NCBI RefSeq assembly: GCF_000024005.1
Contig: NC_013132.1
Coordinates: 3,714,001-3,778,000 of the forward strand
Reading direction: 5' to 3'
Source: Chitinophaga pinensis DSM 2588
GTDB lineage: Bacteria; Bacteroidota; Bacteroidia; Chitinophagales; Chitinophagaceae
DNA length: 64,000 nt
Each line of letters begins with the position of its first letter. The first letter of the stretch is position 1. Of this stretch, positions 44,399-52,910 are shown piece by piece. Both the position numbers and the translations under genes were made by a program. The notes below the pieces were generated by a model that ran no database searches, was not told the origin of the DNA, and worked only from the letters and a program-made list of their open reading frames with translations.

Positions 44399-45592
44399 AT
44401 GACAGAAAAGAATCATTATATAGCCGCATTAATCGCTAAATATCTTGATAACAGCCTGAATGAAGCTGAGGAGATTGAGCTGACAGCATGGATAAATGCT
44501 GAAGCCCACCACCGTGATCTGTTTGAACAGATGACTGATCCCCAGCAGCTCACCACGCATCTGCAGCAGTTCTATACCTATGATTCAGACAAAATAATCC
44601 GTAAGATTAGCCAGCATATACCTGAATTTAATGACGAGCCTGTACGCATACGCCCTGTTTATCTGAGAAAATGGGGTTGGGCAGCAGCGATCGCCATGCT
44701 TTTAGTAGGTGGTTCTTATTACTGGGCATCACGTCTCCACAACAAACCGGCTGTAATAGCGTCAGTACCGGTCAACATTGAGCCTGGTAAACAAGGAGCC
44801 ATTCTTACACTGTCAGATGGCCGGGAAGTAGTCCTGGATAGTCTGCGCAGTGGTATAATAGCTAATCAGAGCGGTGCATCCATCGTCCTCTCCGAAGGAC
44901 AGTTAGTATACGATCCGACCACAACCGGAAATATGGATGCTCAGTATAATATAATGACTACACCCGCAGGCAGACAATTCCAGGTAACACTGCCCGACGG
45001 GACTAATGTATGGCTGAATGCGGCCAGTTCTATCAGGTTTCCTACCAGCTTCGTTGGGAATGAAAGAAGGGTAGAAATAACCGGAGAGGTATATTTTGAT
45101 GTCATAAAGAATGCAAATAAGCCTTTTATTGTAGCAGTTAAAGACAAGATTGATATAGAAGTCTTAGGTACTTCTTTTAATGTGAATGCATACGAGAACG
45201 AGCGCGCCATCCGTGCCACACTTATTAATGGTAGCATAAGGGTAGGAGTGCCATCAACCGATCATAAAAAGGCTGTAACACTACAGCAAGGCCAACAGGC
45301 GGGGATAATAAATAATAAGATCACCATAACAGATAATCAGGATCCGGAGAAAATATTAGCCTGGAAAAATGGATTGTTCAACTTTGACGGCGCCAACCTT
45401 GAAGAAGTCATGCGCGAGTTGGAACGATGGTATGACATAGAAGTGGTATATGAGAATGGTATTCCGAATGCAGATAAGTTTATCGGGGAAATGACCAGGC
45501 AGATTGCTTTAACAGACTTATTAGATATTTTAAAAAGATTTCAGGTCGACTTTAGGGTGGAGGGACGCAAGCTCATCGTAATAAACAAGTAA
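44399..45592 (+). CDS. FecR-family anti-sigma factor
   Basis: The N-terminal cytosolic anti-sigma helices (about 1-80) are followed by one membrane helix (WGWAAAIAMLLVGGSYYWAS, about 97-116). The periplasmic FecR domain has QFQVTLPDGTNVWLNAASSI and VEITGEVYFDVIKNANKPFI. The C-terminal DUF4974-like part reads LEEVMRELERWYDIEVVYEN. It holds the neighbouring ECF sigma factor until the STN domain of the SusC receptor signals substrate. Confidence 0.94.
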   Translation: MTEKNHYIAALIAKYLDNSLNEAEEIELTAWINAEAHHRDLFEQMTDPQQLTTHLQQFYTYDSDKIIRKISQHIPEFNDEPVRIRPVYLRKWGWAAAIAMLLVGGSYYWASRLHNKPAVIASVPVNIEPGKQGAILTLSDGREVVLDSLRSGIIANQSGASIVLSEGQLVYDPTTTGNMDAQYNIMTTPAGRQFQVTLPDGTNVWLNAASSIRFPTSFVGNERRVEITGEVYFDVIKNANKPFIVAVKDKIDIEVLGTSFNVNAYENERAIRATLINGSIRVGVPSTDHKKAVTLQQGQQAGIINNKITITDNQDPEKILAWKNGLFNFDGANLEEVMRELERWYDIEVVYENGIPNADKFIGEMTRQIALTDLLDILKRFQVDFRVEGRKLIVINK

Positions 45593-45678
45593 ACAACCAA
45601 AGCTATGCCGAAAGCGTAATTAATTACTGGAGGAACTCCGGTCAGGAGATGTATTGTCAAAAACTAACCAATAAAAAG

Positions 45679-45706
45679 AACGTCACGGATTGCGGCCGTG
45701 ACGTTT
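45679..45706. terminator. Hairpin between fecR and susC
   Basis: A perfect 10-bp stem, AACGTCACGG...CCGTGACGTT. The T run is weak (TTT), so it may attenuate rather than fully end transcription. It separates the sigma/anti-sigma pair from the transport genes. Confidence 0.5.
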
Positions 45707-45767
45707 AACATGACCTGGTTAGTCCATTAATGTCTTTTCGATTCACATTTATTAACAACCAAATCTG

Positions 45768-48700
45768 ATGCAATTTATGCAAAAAAAACGCTATTGGCCA
45801 CCCGATCGCCGGGTTACAAGCGCCAGCCTAACCAAAATCTTTCTGGCTATGAAACTGACCGCTGTATTACTAATTACCGTCATCTTGCAGGCCGCTGCCA
45901 CAGGGCATGCACAAACTATCTCTATATCAGGTAAAACTATACCTTACAAACAAGTTTTTTCTGCCATCAAGCAGCAAACCGGATATGTTGTATTCAGCAA
46001 TACAAATACCATCAGTGAAACCGCAACAGTATCAGTTTCCGCCAAGGATATGCCCTTAACGGAATTTCTGGATGAAATGCTGAAGGACCAGCCGGTCACT
46101 TATCTTATCAAGGACAAAACGATCGTTCTGTCACGGAAAGCTGCGGAAGTATTACCTCCAACTACCATCACCGGTACGATCCGTACCAGTACAGGGGAAT
46201 TGTTATCGGGTGTATCCGTGAGAATTAAAAATACCGTCAATGGTACGATCACCAACAACAGCGGTACCTTTTACTTCAATCACCTTCCTGAAAATACAGT
46301 GATCCAGGTTTCCATGCTGGGATTCGAATCGTTGGAAATCGCGGTGCAGAAATCTGCCAACGGATACTCTGCTTATACACTCAATAAAGCGCAGGCCAGC
46401 TCTTTGCTGGTGACAGAAGGTAATAATCTTGTATTGAATATTACCCTGAACAGGAAGGATTACGAAATGAATAATGTGGTGATTACCGGTTATATGAACG
46501 TCAACAAAGGTAACTATGTGGGCGCTGTATATTCTGTAAAAGCCGATGAGATAAAAATTGCGGGTGAAACCTCGATCGATCAGATGTTACAGGGGGTTGT
46601 TCCCGGTATGTCTGTAATAACACAGACGGGCCAGGTAGGCGGAAGTCCTAAGATCCGTATTCGTGGTACTTCAACTATTCTGGGTAATCAGGAACCACTC
46701 TGGGTTGTAGATGGTATCATTCAGCGTGATCCGCTTCCTATTCCGAATGGTAGTGGTTCGCTGGCAGGTGATGTTGCCGATCTCAGACTAATCGCATCTA
46801 ACGCTATTGCCTGGCTGAACCCTAATGATATTGAAACCATCACTGTATTGAAAGATGCGTCTGCTACCGCCATCTATGGTTCTCAGGCAGCCAACGGTGT
46901 AATCGTTCTTACTACCAAAAAAGCACGCCCTGGCCAGTTATCTGTTTCATATACTAACAGTCTGTCTGTGGGTCAGCGTCCTGATTATGGTATGTATGAT
47001 CTGATGAACTCCCAGGAGCTGATGCAGTTCTCCAAAGAAGTATACGCCAACCGCGACAGTTATACCAATACTGTTTTGCCAATTGGTTACGGTCAGCTTA
47101 TCCAGCAATTACAAAATAAAGAAATAGACTACCCTACATATCTGGCAAGGTATAGAAAAATGGAAAACCAGAATACAGACTGGTTTAAACTGCTTTTTCG
47201 TAATTCCTTTAACCAGAATCACAGTATCAGCATCTCCGGAGGAACAGAGAAGATCATGAACAGAACTTCCTTCAATGTGCAACAGCAGAAAGGAGAAGCT
47301 AAAGGAAATGATCTGAGTACTTTTTCCGCTTCATCTAATACGACCCTGAAATTTGGTAAGAAGATGACTGTAAACTTCCTGCTGAATGGTACTGTACGTA
47401 AGACTGATGGTTTCGCATATGGTGTGAATCCATTCGATTATGCCTATCAGACTGCCAGGACCATCCCGCTGTATAACGATGACGGAACATTTTTCTTTCA
47501 TGAGAAGGTAAGCCAGATCTCCAGTACTTCCTATCTCAATAAATTTTCTTACCTGTACAATATTCAGAACGAAATAGACAATACGGGTAACAGAAATAAT
47601 ACGACTACACTGGGATCTACTATCGATGTACGTTATGAGTTGGCAAAAGGGCTGGAATACCAGGGTCTGCTTTCTTATAGTTCAGCCACCTCCAACATCA
47701 AATCCTATGCGACCGAACTCTCTTACTTTGCTACGCAATACAGAGGGTATGAATTTGGTACGGTGTCTTCCAATAGCCCTGAAGAATTGGCCAGCCGTCT
47801 GCCTTTCGGAGGACTGGCACAGCTGGAAAGTGCATCCAACAGATCCTATACCGTAAGGAATGCCCTTATTTACAACCACTCATTTGCACAAAAGCATAAT
47901 ATGACCTTACAGGGTGGTATCGAAGCAAGATCTTCTCTTTTGGAAGGAAGCACCAATACCCGCTATGGTTATCTGCGCTACCGCGGAGAAAGCTTTGCAC
48001 CGGTGCCTTTGATGCCGGCAATGCTGACAAATTTTTCCGCGCCAAACCTGCATGAGGACATGCGACTGAATTCCAGGATCGTGAACCAGGAAAGCAATTT
48101 CCTGAGCGAATATTTCTCTGCTGTGTATGCATATGACGCCCGTTACATTTTCAACTTTAACGCGCGACTGGATGCCTCTAATCGTTTTGGCCAGGATAAA
48201 AACAAACGTTTTCAACCTACCTGGTCACTGGGTGGCAGATGGCGCCTTGCAAATGAAAAATTCCTTAACAACAACAACTGGCTGAATGCGCTGGATCTGT
48301 CTGCCACTTATGGTTATCAGGGTAACGCAGTGGAAGCCGTGTCTCCATACCTTATCGCCACAGACGGAGGGCTGAATGACCAGTTCAAACAATACACCCT
48401 TAATATTAAGTCTTTGCCCTACCCGGATTTAGGCTGGGAAAAAACCAAGACCTGGAACCTTGGGCTGGATGTTTCTGTATGGAATGGCCGATTCAATGCG
48501 ACAGCGAATTACTACAGGAAATCAAGTAATGTGCTGGCTTCCCGCCAGATACCTGTTGAAAACGGTATGGGTTCTGCAACCGTATTTGGCTCTCAGATAG
48601 AAAATGTGGGGTATGACCTGATTATAAGTGTTATCCCTGTTAAAACAAAGGACTTCAGCTGGCAGATTTCTGTGAATACTGGTCTGGCAAGAAACAAGGT

Positions 48701-49430
48701 GAAAGAGAATGAAAGAGTCAACCTGCTAGCCGACTATCTGGGCGGTCAGGCGATTGTGAATGGCGAGGCATACTCTACCTTCTATTCTTATTCCTATGCG
48801 GGACTTAACCACAACACCGGTATCCCTATGTTTAATAATCTGGATATCAAGCCTACTTCCAATGATCTTGATTTCCTCGTTAAATCAGGAAAACTGGAAC
48901 CCGATTTTTCAGGTGGTGCCAATACCATGTTCAGGTATAAGAATATATCCTTCAGTGCGCAGTTTGCAGTGGCGTTTGGCGCCAGCAAACGTCTGCCTTC
49001 ATTTTATAATGCAAGTGGCGCCCCAACTCCTGAACAGAATGTGCCACGTATCCTGAAAGAACGCTGGCAACATCCGGGAGATGAATTAAATACCAATGTG
49101 CCGGTAATCCCTCCAGGTAACCCCCGTTACTATGAGTTGACTTTACCGCAGTTAAATAAATCAACAACACTGACACCATATACCTTGTATAATGCATCTG
49201 ATTATATGGTGGGAAATGCTGATTTTATCCGTTGTCGTCAGATGTCACTGAATTATGAATTCACACAGTCGATACTCGAAAGAATCCATATTAAACGTCT
49301 GAGCACATCATTCAGTTTAACAAACCCTTTCCTGATCACATTTGATAAGAAATGGAGAGGTTATGATCCGGAAACAGTGGGCTGGCCGGCACGCAGACTG
49401 GCGTCGCTTTCATTTAACATGACACTCTAA
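45768..49430 (+). CDS. SusC/RagA-type TonB-dependent receptor with STN signalling domain
   Basis: The signal peptide is MKLTAVLLITVILQAAATGH-type after a short basic head. An STN/secretin-like domain (SISGKTIPYKQVFSAIKQQT, about 50-120) supports transduction to the FecR protein. A CarboxypepD_reg-like domain follows (about 130-235), then the plug (IKIAGETSIDQMLQGVVPGM, IRIRGTSTILGNQEPLWVVD, LKDASATAIYGSQAANGVIV) and a large beta-barrel ending SLSFNMTL. It imports a ligand delivered by the SusD-like lipoprotein next door. Ligand type cannot be read from sequence; the absence of glycoside hydrolases nearby argues against a classical glycan locus. Confidence 0.95.
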   Translation: MQFMQKKRYWPPDRRVTSASLTKIFLAMKLTAVLLITVILQAAATGHAQTISISGKTIPYKQVFSAIKQQTGYVVFSNTNTISETATVSVSAKDMPLTEFLDEMLKDQPVTYLIKDKTIVLSRKAAEVLPPTTITGTIRTSTGELLSGVSVRIKNTVNGTITNNSGTFYFNHLPENTVIQVSMLGFESLEIAVQKSANGYSAYTLNKAQASSLLVTEGNNLVLNITLNRKDYEMNNVVITGYMNVNKGNYVGAVYSVKADEIKIAGETSIDQMLQGVVPGMSVITQTGQVGGSPKIRIRGTSTILGNQEPLWVVDGIIQRDPLPIPNGSGSLAGDVADLRLIASNAIAWLNPNDIETITVLKDASATAIYGSQAANGVIVLTTKKARPGQLSVSYTNSLSVGQRPDYGMYDLMNSQELMQFSKEVYANRDSYTNTVLPIGYGQLIQQLQNKEIDYPTYLARYRKMENQNTDWFKLLFRNSFNQNHSISISGGTEKIMNRTSFNVQQQKGEAKGNDLSTFSASSNTTLKFGKKMTVNFLLNGTVRKTDGFAYGVNPFDYAYQTARTIPLYNDDGTFFFHEKVSQISSTSYLNKFSYLYNIQNEIDNTGNRNNTTTLGSTIDVRYELAKGLEYQGLLSYSSATSNIKSYATELSYFATQYRGYEFGTVSSNSPEELASRLPFGGLAQLESASNRSYTVRNALIYNHSFAQKHNMTLQGGIEARSSLLEGSTNTRYGYLRYRGESFAPVPLMPAMLTNFSAPNLHEDMRLNSRIVNQESNFLSEYFSAVYAYDARYIFNFNARLDASNRFGQDKNKRFQPTWSLGGRWRLANEKFLNNNNWLNALDLSATYGYQGNAVEAVSPYLIATDGGLNDQFKQYTLNIKSLPYPDLGWEKTKTWNLGLDVSVWNGRFNATANYYRKSSNVLASRQIPVENGMGSATVFGSQIENVGYDLIISVIPVKTKDFSWQISVNTGLARNKVKENERVNLLADYLGGQAIVNGEAYSTFYSYSYAGLNHNTGIPMFNNLDIKPTSNDLDFLVKSGKLEPDFSGGANTMFRYKNISFSAQFAVAFGASKRLPSFYNASGAPTPEQNVPRILKERWQHPGDELNTNVPVIPPGNPRYYELTLPQLNKSTTLTPYTLYNASDYMVGNADFIRCRQMSLNYEFTQSILERIHIKRLSTSFSLTNPFLITFDKKWRGYDPETVGWPARRLASLSFNMTL

Positions 49431-49441
49431 CATTATAGCGC

Positions 49442-50869
49442 ATGAAACGTAAGTTATTTTTAATAGCCGGTCTGGCCGGTCTGCTTACTTTGAGCAGTTG
49501 TAAAAAATTTTTGGAGGAGAAATCGCAGAGTGACGTGATTCCTAAAACGGCGACAGATTTCAGAGAATTGCTGATTGGATCCGGATATATGACTAATTCA
49601 GAGCCATTGAATTTTCTTTATTTCATGGATGATGACGTTGATTTCTTCCTGGAATATGCAAATGATCCATCTAATGTAGTAGGTTCTTATGATGCACAGG
49701 TGAACTACCTCTGGTATACCTGGCAGCCTAAACTGGCCGATATAAATGGCGTGGGCGTGCTGATTGCAGAAGACCCTTCAGCTACCGCCTATGCACAGTA
49801 TTACACGAAAATATTAGGCTGTAATGCTGTATTGGAAAATATAGATAAATCTATCGGTTCCCAGCAGGAAAAAGATCGTGTAAAAGCAGAGGCACTGGCG
49901 GTACGGGCAATGTATTATTTCCGGCTTGCAAATGTATATGGAGAGCCTTATAACTACAACCCAAAGTCGCTTTGTATACCATTAAAGGTGACATCAGGCA
50001 TCGTGTCAACACCCTTGCCGCAGGCCACAGTCGGAGAAGTGTATGACCTGGTCGTACATGACCTGCTGGAAGCATCATCATTGATGGATCCCTTGCAGAT
50101 TATGCGCAGAGATTATCATATCAATCAACCTGCCATTCATATTTTATTGTCAAGAGTATATCTCTTTATGGAGAAATGGAAAGAAAGTGTGGCAGAAGCC
50201 AATAAGGTGTTTGAAGAGGGGGGTAAGATACTGGACATGACCACGCTTGCTACAGAGTCTGGTACATGGCTTACTTATAATAATGCTGAGGTAGAGTGGC
50301 TGTTTGGTGGCAACACACAGCCTAACCAGAGTACTTATGTGCCTGCTGCAAGGTTCCTGTCCACCTACGATAGCAACGACGCCAGGTACAGGGTCGGCTT
50401 TTCTCTGCAAACAAATACCAATGTACAACTGGTGTCTAAGCTGCCTACAGGACTTGATCTGGCACAAACCTTACGCTCTTCAGAAGCTTTGCTGAACAGG
50501 GCAGAAGCCAATGTGCAACTGGGTGAACTGGGTAGCGCCCTGAAAGACCTGAATGATCTCCGGCGTAAACGTATTGAGGGGTATGCGGATGAAGTGATCA
50601 CCGATAAGGTAACCTTGCTGCAGGCAGTACGGGATGAGCGTCGTAAGGAATTTGCATACGAAGGTTTCCGTTGGTTTGATCTGCGTCGTTATGGTATGCC
50701 TGAGATCCAACATCGTTATCAGCATGATCTGGGGGAAAGTGTTTTACAATACAAGCTTACTAAGAACGATGCTATGTATGTATTGCCTTTTCCGACAAGT
50801 GTGATATTGAAGAATTCGGCACTTAAACAGAACCCTTCTGGTCAGATGCCAGACAGAGTAGGACAATAA
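49442..50869 (+). CDS. SusD/RagB-family substrate-binding lipoprotein
   Basis: The signal peptide ends in the lipobox LSSC (Cys20). The TPR-like SusD fold is seen in AEALAVRAMYYFRLANVYGE (about 150-169), HILLSRVYLFMEKWKESVAE and EALLNRAEANVQLGELGSAL, with the conserved end VRDERRKEFAYEGFRWFDLR. At 475 aa it is the normal length. It captures the ligand above the SusC barrel. It starts 11 bp after SusC. Confidence 0.94.
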   Translation: MKRKLFLIAGLAGLLTLSSCKKFLEEKSQSDVIPKTATDFRELLIGSGYMTNSEPLNFLYFMDDDVDFFLEYANDPSNVVGSYDAQVNYLWYTWQPKLADINGVGVLIAEDPSATAYAQYYTKILGCNAVLENIDKSIGSQQEKDRVKAEALAVRAMYYFRLANVYGEPYNYNPKSLCIPLKVTSGIVSTPLPQATVGEVYDLVVHDLLEASSLMDPLQIMRRDYHINQPAIHILLSRVYLFMEKWKESVAEANKVFEEGGKILDMTTLATESGTWLTYNNAEVEWLFGGNTQPNQSTYVPAARFLSTYDSNDARYRVGFSLQTNTNVQLVSKLPTGLDLAQTLRSSEALLNRAEANVQLGELGSALKDLNDLRRKRIEGYADEVITDKVTLLQAVRDERRKEFAYEGFRWFDLRRYGMPEIQHRYQHDLGESVLQYKLTKNDAMYVLPFPTSVILKNSALKQNPSGQMPDRVGQ

Positions 50870-50896
50870 TAATACTAACAAGCAATTCATTCATCT

Positions 50897-51820
50897 ATGA
50901 AGCATATATTTATTATCACCTGTCTTTGCAGTGTTGTGTTGTATTCCTGCAAAAAGGACGTAGCTATCGGCCCCGAGATCGATGTACCGGTAGATTATGT
51001 TTTACCACAGGGTGATGCACCAGCGGAGGCCAATGATAAAATTCAATCCCTTTACAATACCTACGGTTCCTATTTCCTCTATAATTTCACACAGAAAGAC
51101 TTCCTGTGGGTGCCGTCAACGGGTGGAGGAAATTCTAAAATTGATACAGCCGTGCTGGCAAATCCTGCCTACACCATGGATATGCTGCAATTCCTGGATG
51201 ATATCTGGCTGAAGTTTTTACCTGAAGACTTCAAAAAATCCCAGGGTATCCCTTATCGCGTATTTATGGCCGATACTATTAAACAGTATCGTGTAGGATA
51301 TCCGCCGGGAAGAGAATACCTCTATTTCGACTACAAAGTAATAGGAAAATCCATCGCCTTTGCCGGCATGAACGCATCACTGCGCACCATGTCATCAGCT
51401 GATAAAGTGGCAAAAAGGAATATATTGATTCAGGTCATCTGGAATTACTATATCCAGAATAAGATCATGGATTTCCCCGCTGCTTTCTATGATATCAGTG
51501 ATTATGTGACTTACCCGGCATCTCCGATCAATGCGTCCAACCCTGCTAACGTCGATGCATTCAGACAAAGAGGATTCTTACCAGCCTCTTATTTGCCAAA
51601 CGGAAATCCATCTGAGTGGTACTACGGAACCTATTCCTGGCCGCAAGCCAAGAGCAATGATCAGACGACCTATCTTCTTGCTATCCTGACACGTACCGAC
51701 GCGCAGATGGCATCATATCTTTCATATCCTATGATCAAACAGAAGTTCGACTTATTAGTGAACTACTATAAGTCAAAATTCAATATTGACGTACGCGCCA
51801 TCGCGAACGCCACTTATTGA
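50897..51820 (+). CDS. SusCD-associated lipoprotein, metallohydrolase-like without a visible HExxH
   Basis: The signal peptide has a lipobox (LYSC, Cys18). The overall shape and some later segments (DFPAAFYDIS near 196, GFLPASYL, and the final FDLLVNYYKSKFNIDVRAIA) resemble the substrate-import-associated zinc metallohydrolase lipoproteins that sit behind SusC/SusD genes in many Bacteroidota. In those I expect an HExxH helix just before the DFP segment. Here that position reads LIQVIWNYYIQNKI, so the zinc site is not there. If the assignment is right, this is a pseudoenzyme, perhaps a third ligand-binding subunit. Family assignment is from memory of the pattern and not certain. Confidence 0.6.
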   Translation: MKHIFIITCLCSVVLYSCKKDVAIGPEIDVPVDYVLPQGDAPAEANDKIQSLYNTYGSYFLYNFTQKDFLWVPSTGGGNSKIDTAVLANPAYTMDMLQFLDDIWLKFLPEDFKKSQGIPYRVFMADTIKQYRVGYPPGREYLYFDYKVIGKSIAFAGMNASLRTMSSADKVAKRNILIQVIWNYYIQNKIMDFPAAFYDISDYVTYPASPINASNPANVDAFRQRGFLPASYLPNGNPSEWYYGTYSWPQAKSNDQTTYLLAILTRTDAQMASYLSYPMIKQKFDLLVNYYKSKFNIDVRAIANATY

Positions 51821-51832
51821 TCCCTAACCCTT

Positions 51833-51867
51833 CCAATTGTCCGGGGTTTAAGTCCCCGGGCAATTGG
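51833..51867 (+). terminator. Hairpin ending the SusC/SusD/lipoprotein unit
   Basis: A 14-bp stem, CCAATTGTCCGGGG...CCCCGGGCAATTGG (one T-G pair), without a clear T run. It is strong enough to stop or process the transcript between the lipoprotein and the ABC genes. Confidence 0.6.
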
Positions 51868-51959
51868 AAGTTAGTTACTCCCAGATCTTTTATTGTTGCT
51901 GGTAATTGTGTAAGCCGTGCTTACGCCTGCTATTTTATTTATTAAACAATCCGTAATGA

Positions 51960-52889
51960 ATGGAACATACTATCGTAAAAGTTGAAAACTTATCTCACCG
52001 GTACGCGTCACAGTGGGCGGTAAGAGATATAAATTTTGAGATCAGCAGCCAGGGAGTAGTCGGACTATTAGGGTCTAACGGAGCTGGTAAATCTACCACA
52101 ATGAATATCATTTGTGGGGTGCTGAAGCAGTCTAAAGGGGAAGTATTTATCAATGGCGTCAACCTGAAAGAAAATCCTGTAGCTGCTAAACGCAATATTG
52201 GCTTTATGCCGCAGAAACTGCCCCTGTATCTCGACTTTACGGTAGAGGAATACCTGACCTACTGTGCTGAACTGAGAATGGTAGAAAAAACACAGGTAAA
52301 GAAAGCGGTGGCCGATGCATTGGAAAGATGCGGCGTAGCGCATTTCAGAGAGCGTCTCTTACGTAACCTCTCCGGTGGTTATCAGCAACGTGTGGGTATC
52401 GCACAGGCGATCGTACACAACCCGAAGTTTGTCGTACTGGACGAACCTACCAATGGTCTCGACCCGAATCAGATAGTGGAAGTACGTAACCTGATCAAAC
52501 AGATCGCATTGGACCGTGCAGTTCTGCTTTCTACGCACATTCTCACAGAGGTACAGGCTACCTGCAGAGAGATCAAAATGATCGAAGAAGGACAGATGGT
52601 ATTCTCCGGTTCACTGGAAATGTTTGATAACTACATAGAACCCAATACACTTGTAGTCACGCTGGATACACCTCCTGTAAGTGATGCACTGATGAGCGTG
52701 GAAGGTATCAGATCCGTAGAGCAGATTGCTCCTTTCAGATACCGTCTGGGTTATGATGGTGAAAAGAAAACACCACAACGCTTTGCTGCTGCCAGTGTGA
52801 GCCAGGATTGGGGACTGATGGAACTGATCATTGAAAAGAGCTCACTTGATGAGGTATTTGCCAGACTGTCAAAGAAAAACAATAAGTAA
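51960..52889 (+). CDS. ABC transporter ATPase (GldA/ABC-2 type)
   Basis: Walker A GSNGAGKST (38-46), signature LSGGYQQRVG (about 138), and Walker B VVLDEPTNGLDP (about 157-168), with a C-terminal extension typical of ABC-2 exporters (about 225-309). The downstream gene supplies permease and GldG-like domains, so the two form one ABC complex. The closest well-known relatives are GldA, used with GldF/GldG for gliding in Flavobacteria; here the neighbours suggest export or remodelling linked to the SusCD unit. Confidence 0.9.
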   Translation: MEHTIVKVENLSHRYASQWAVRDINFEISSQGVVGLLGSNGAGKSTTMNIICGVLKQSKGEVFINGVNLKENPVAAKRNIGFMPQKLPLYLDFTVEEYLTYCAELRMVEKTQVKKAVADALERCGVAHFRERLLRNLSGGYQQRVGIAQAIVHNPKFVVLDEPTNGLDPNQIVEVRNLIKQIALDRAVLLSTHILTEVQATCREIKMIEEGQMVFSGSLEMFDNYIEPNTLVVTLDTPPVSDALMSVEGIRSVEQIAPFRYRLGYDGEKKTPQRFAAASVSQDWGLMELIIEKSSLDEVFARLSKKNNK

Positions 52890-52910
52890 AATCCGATAAC
52901 AAGATATTAA

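Noticed and set aside
49442..51820. Classical polysaccharide utilisation locus
   Set aside because: No glycoside hydrolase, lyase or sulfatase gene accompanies the SusC/SusD pair in this window.
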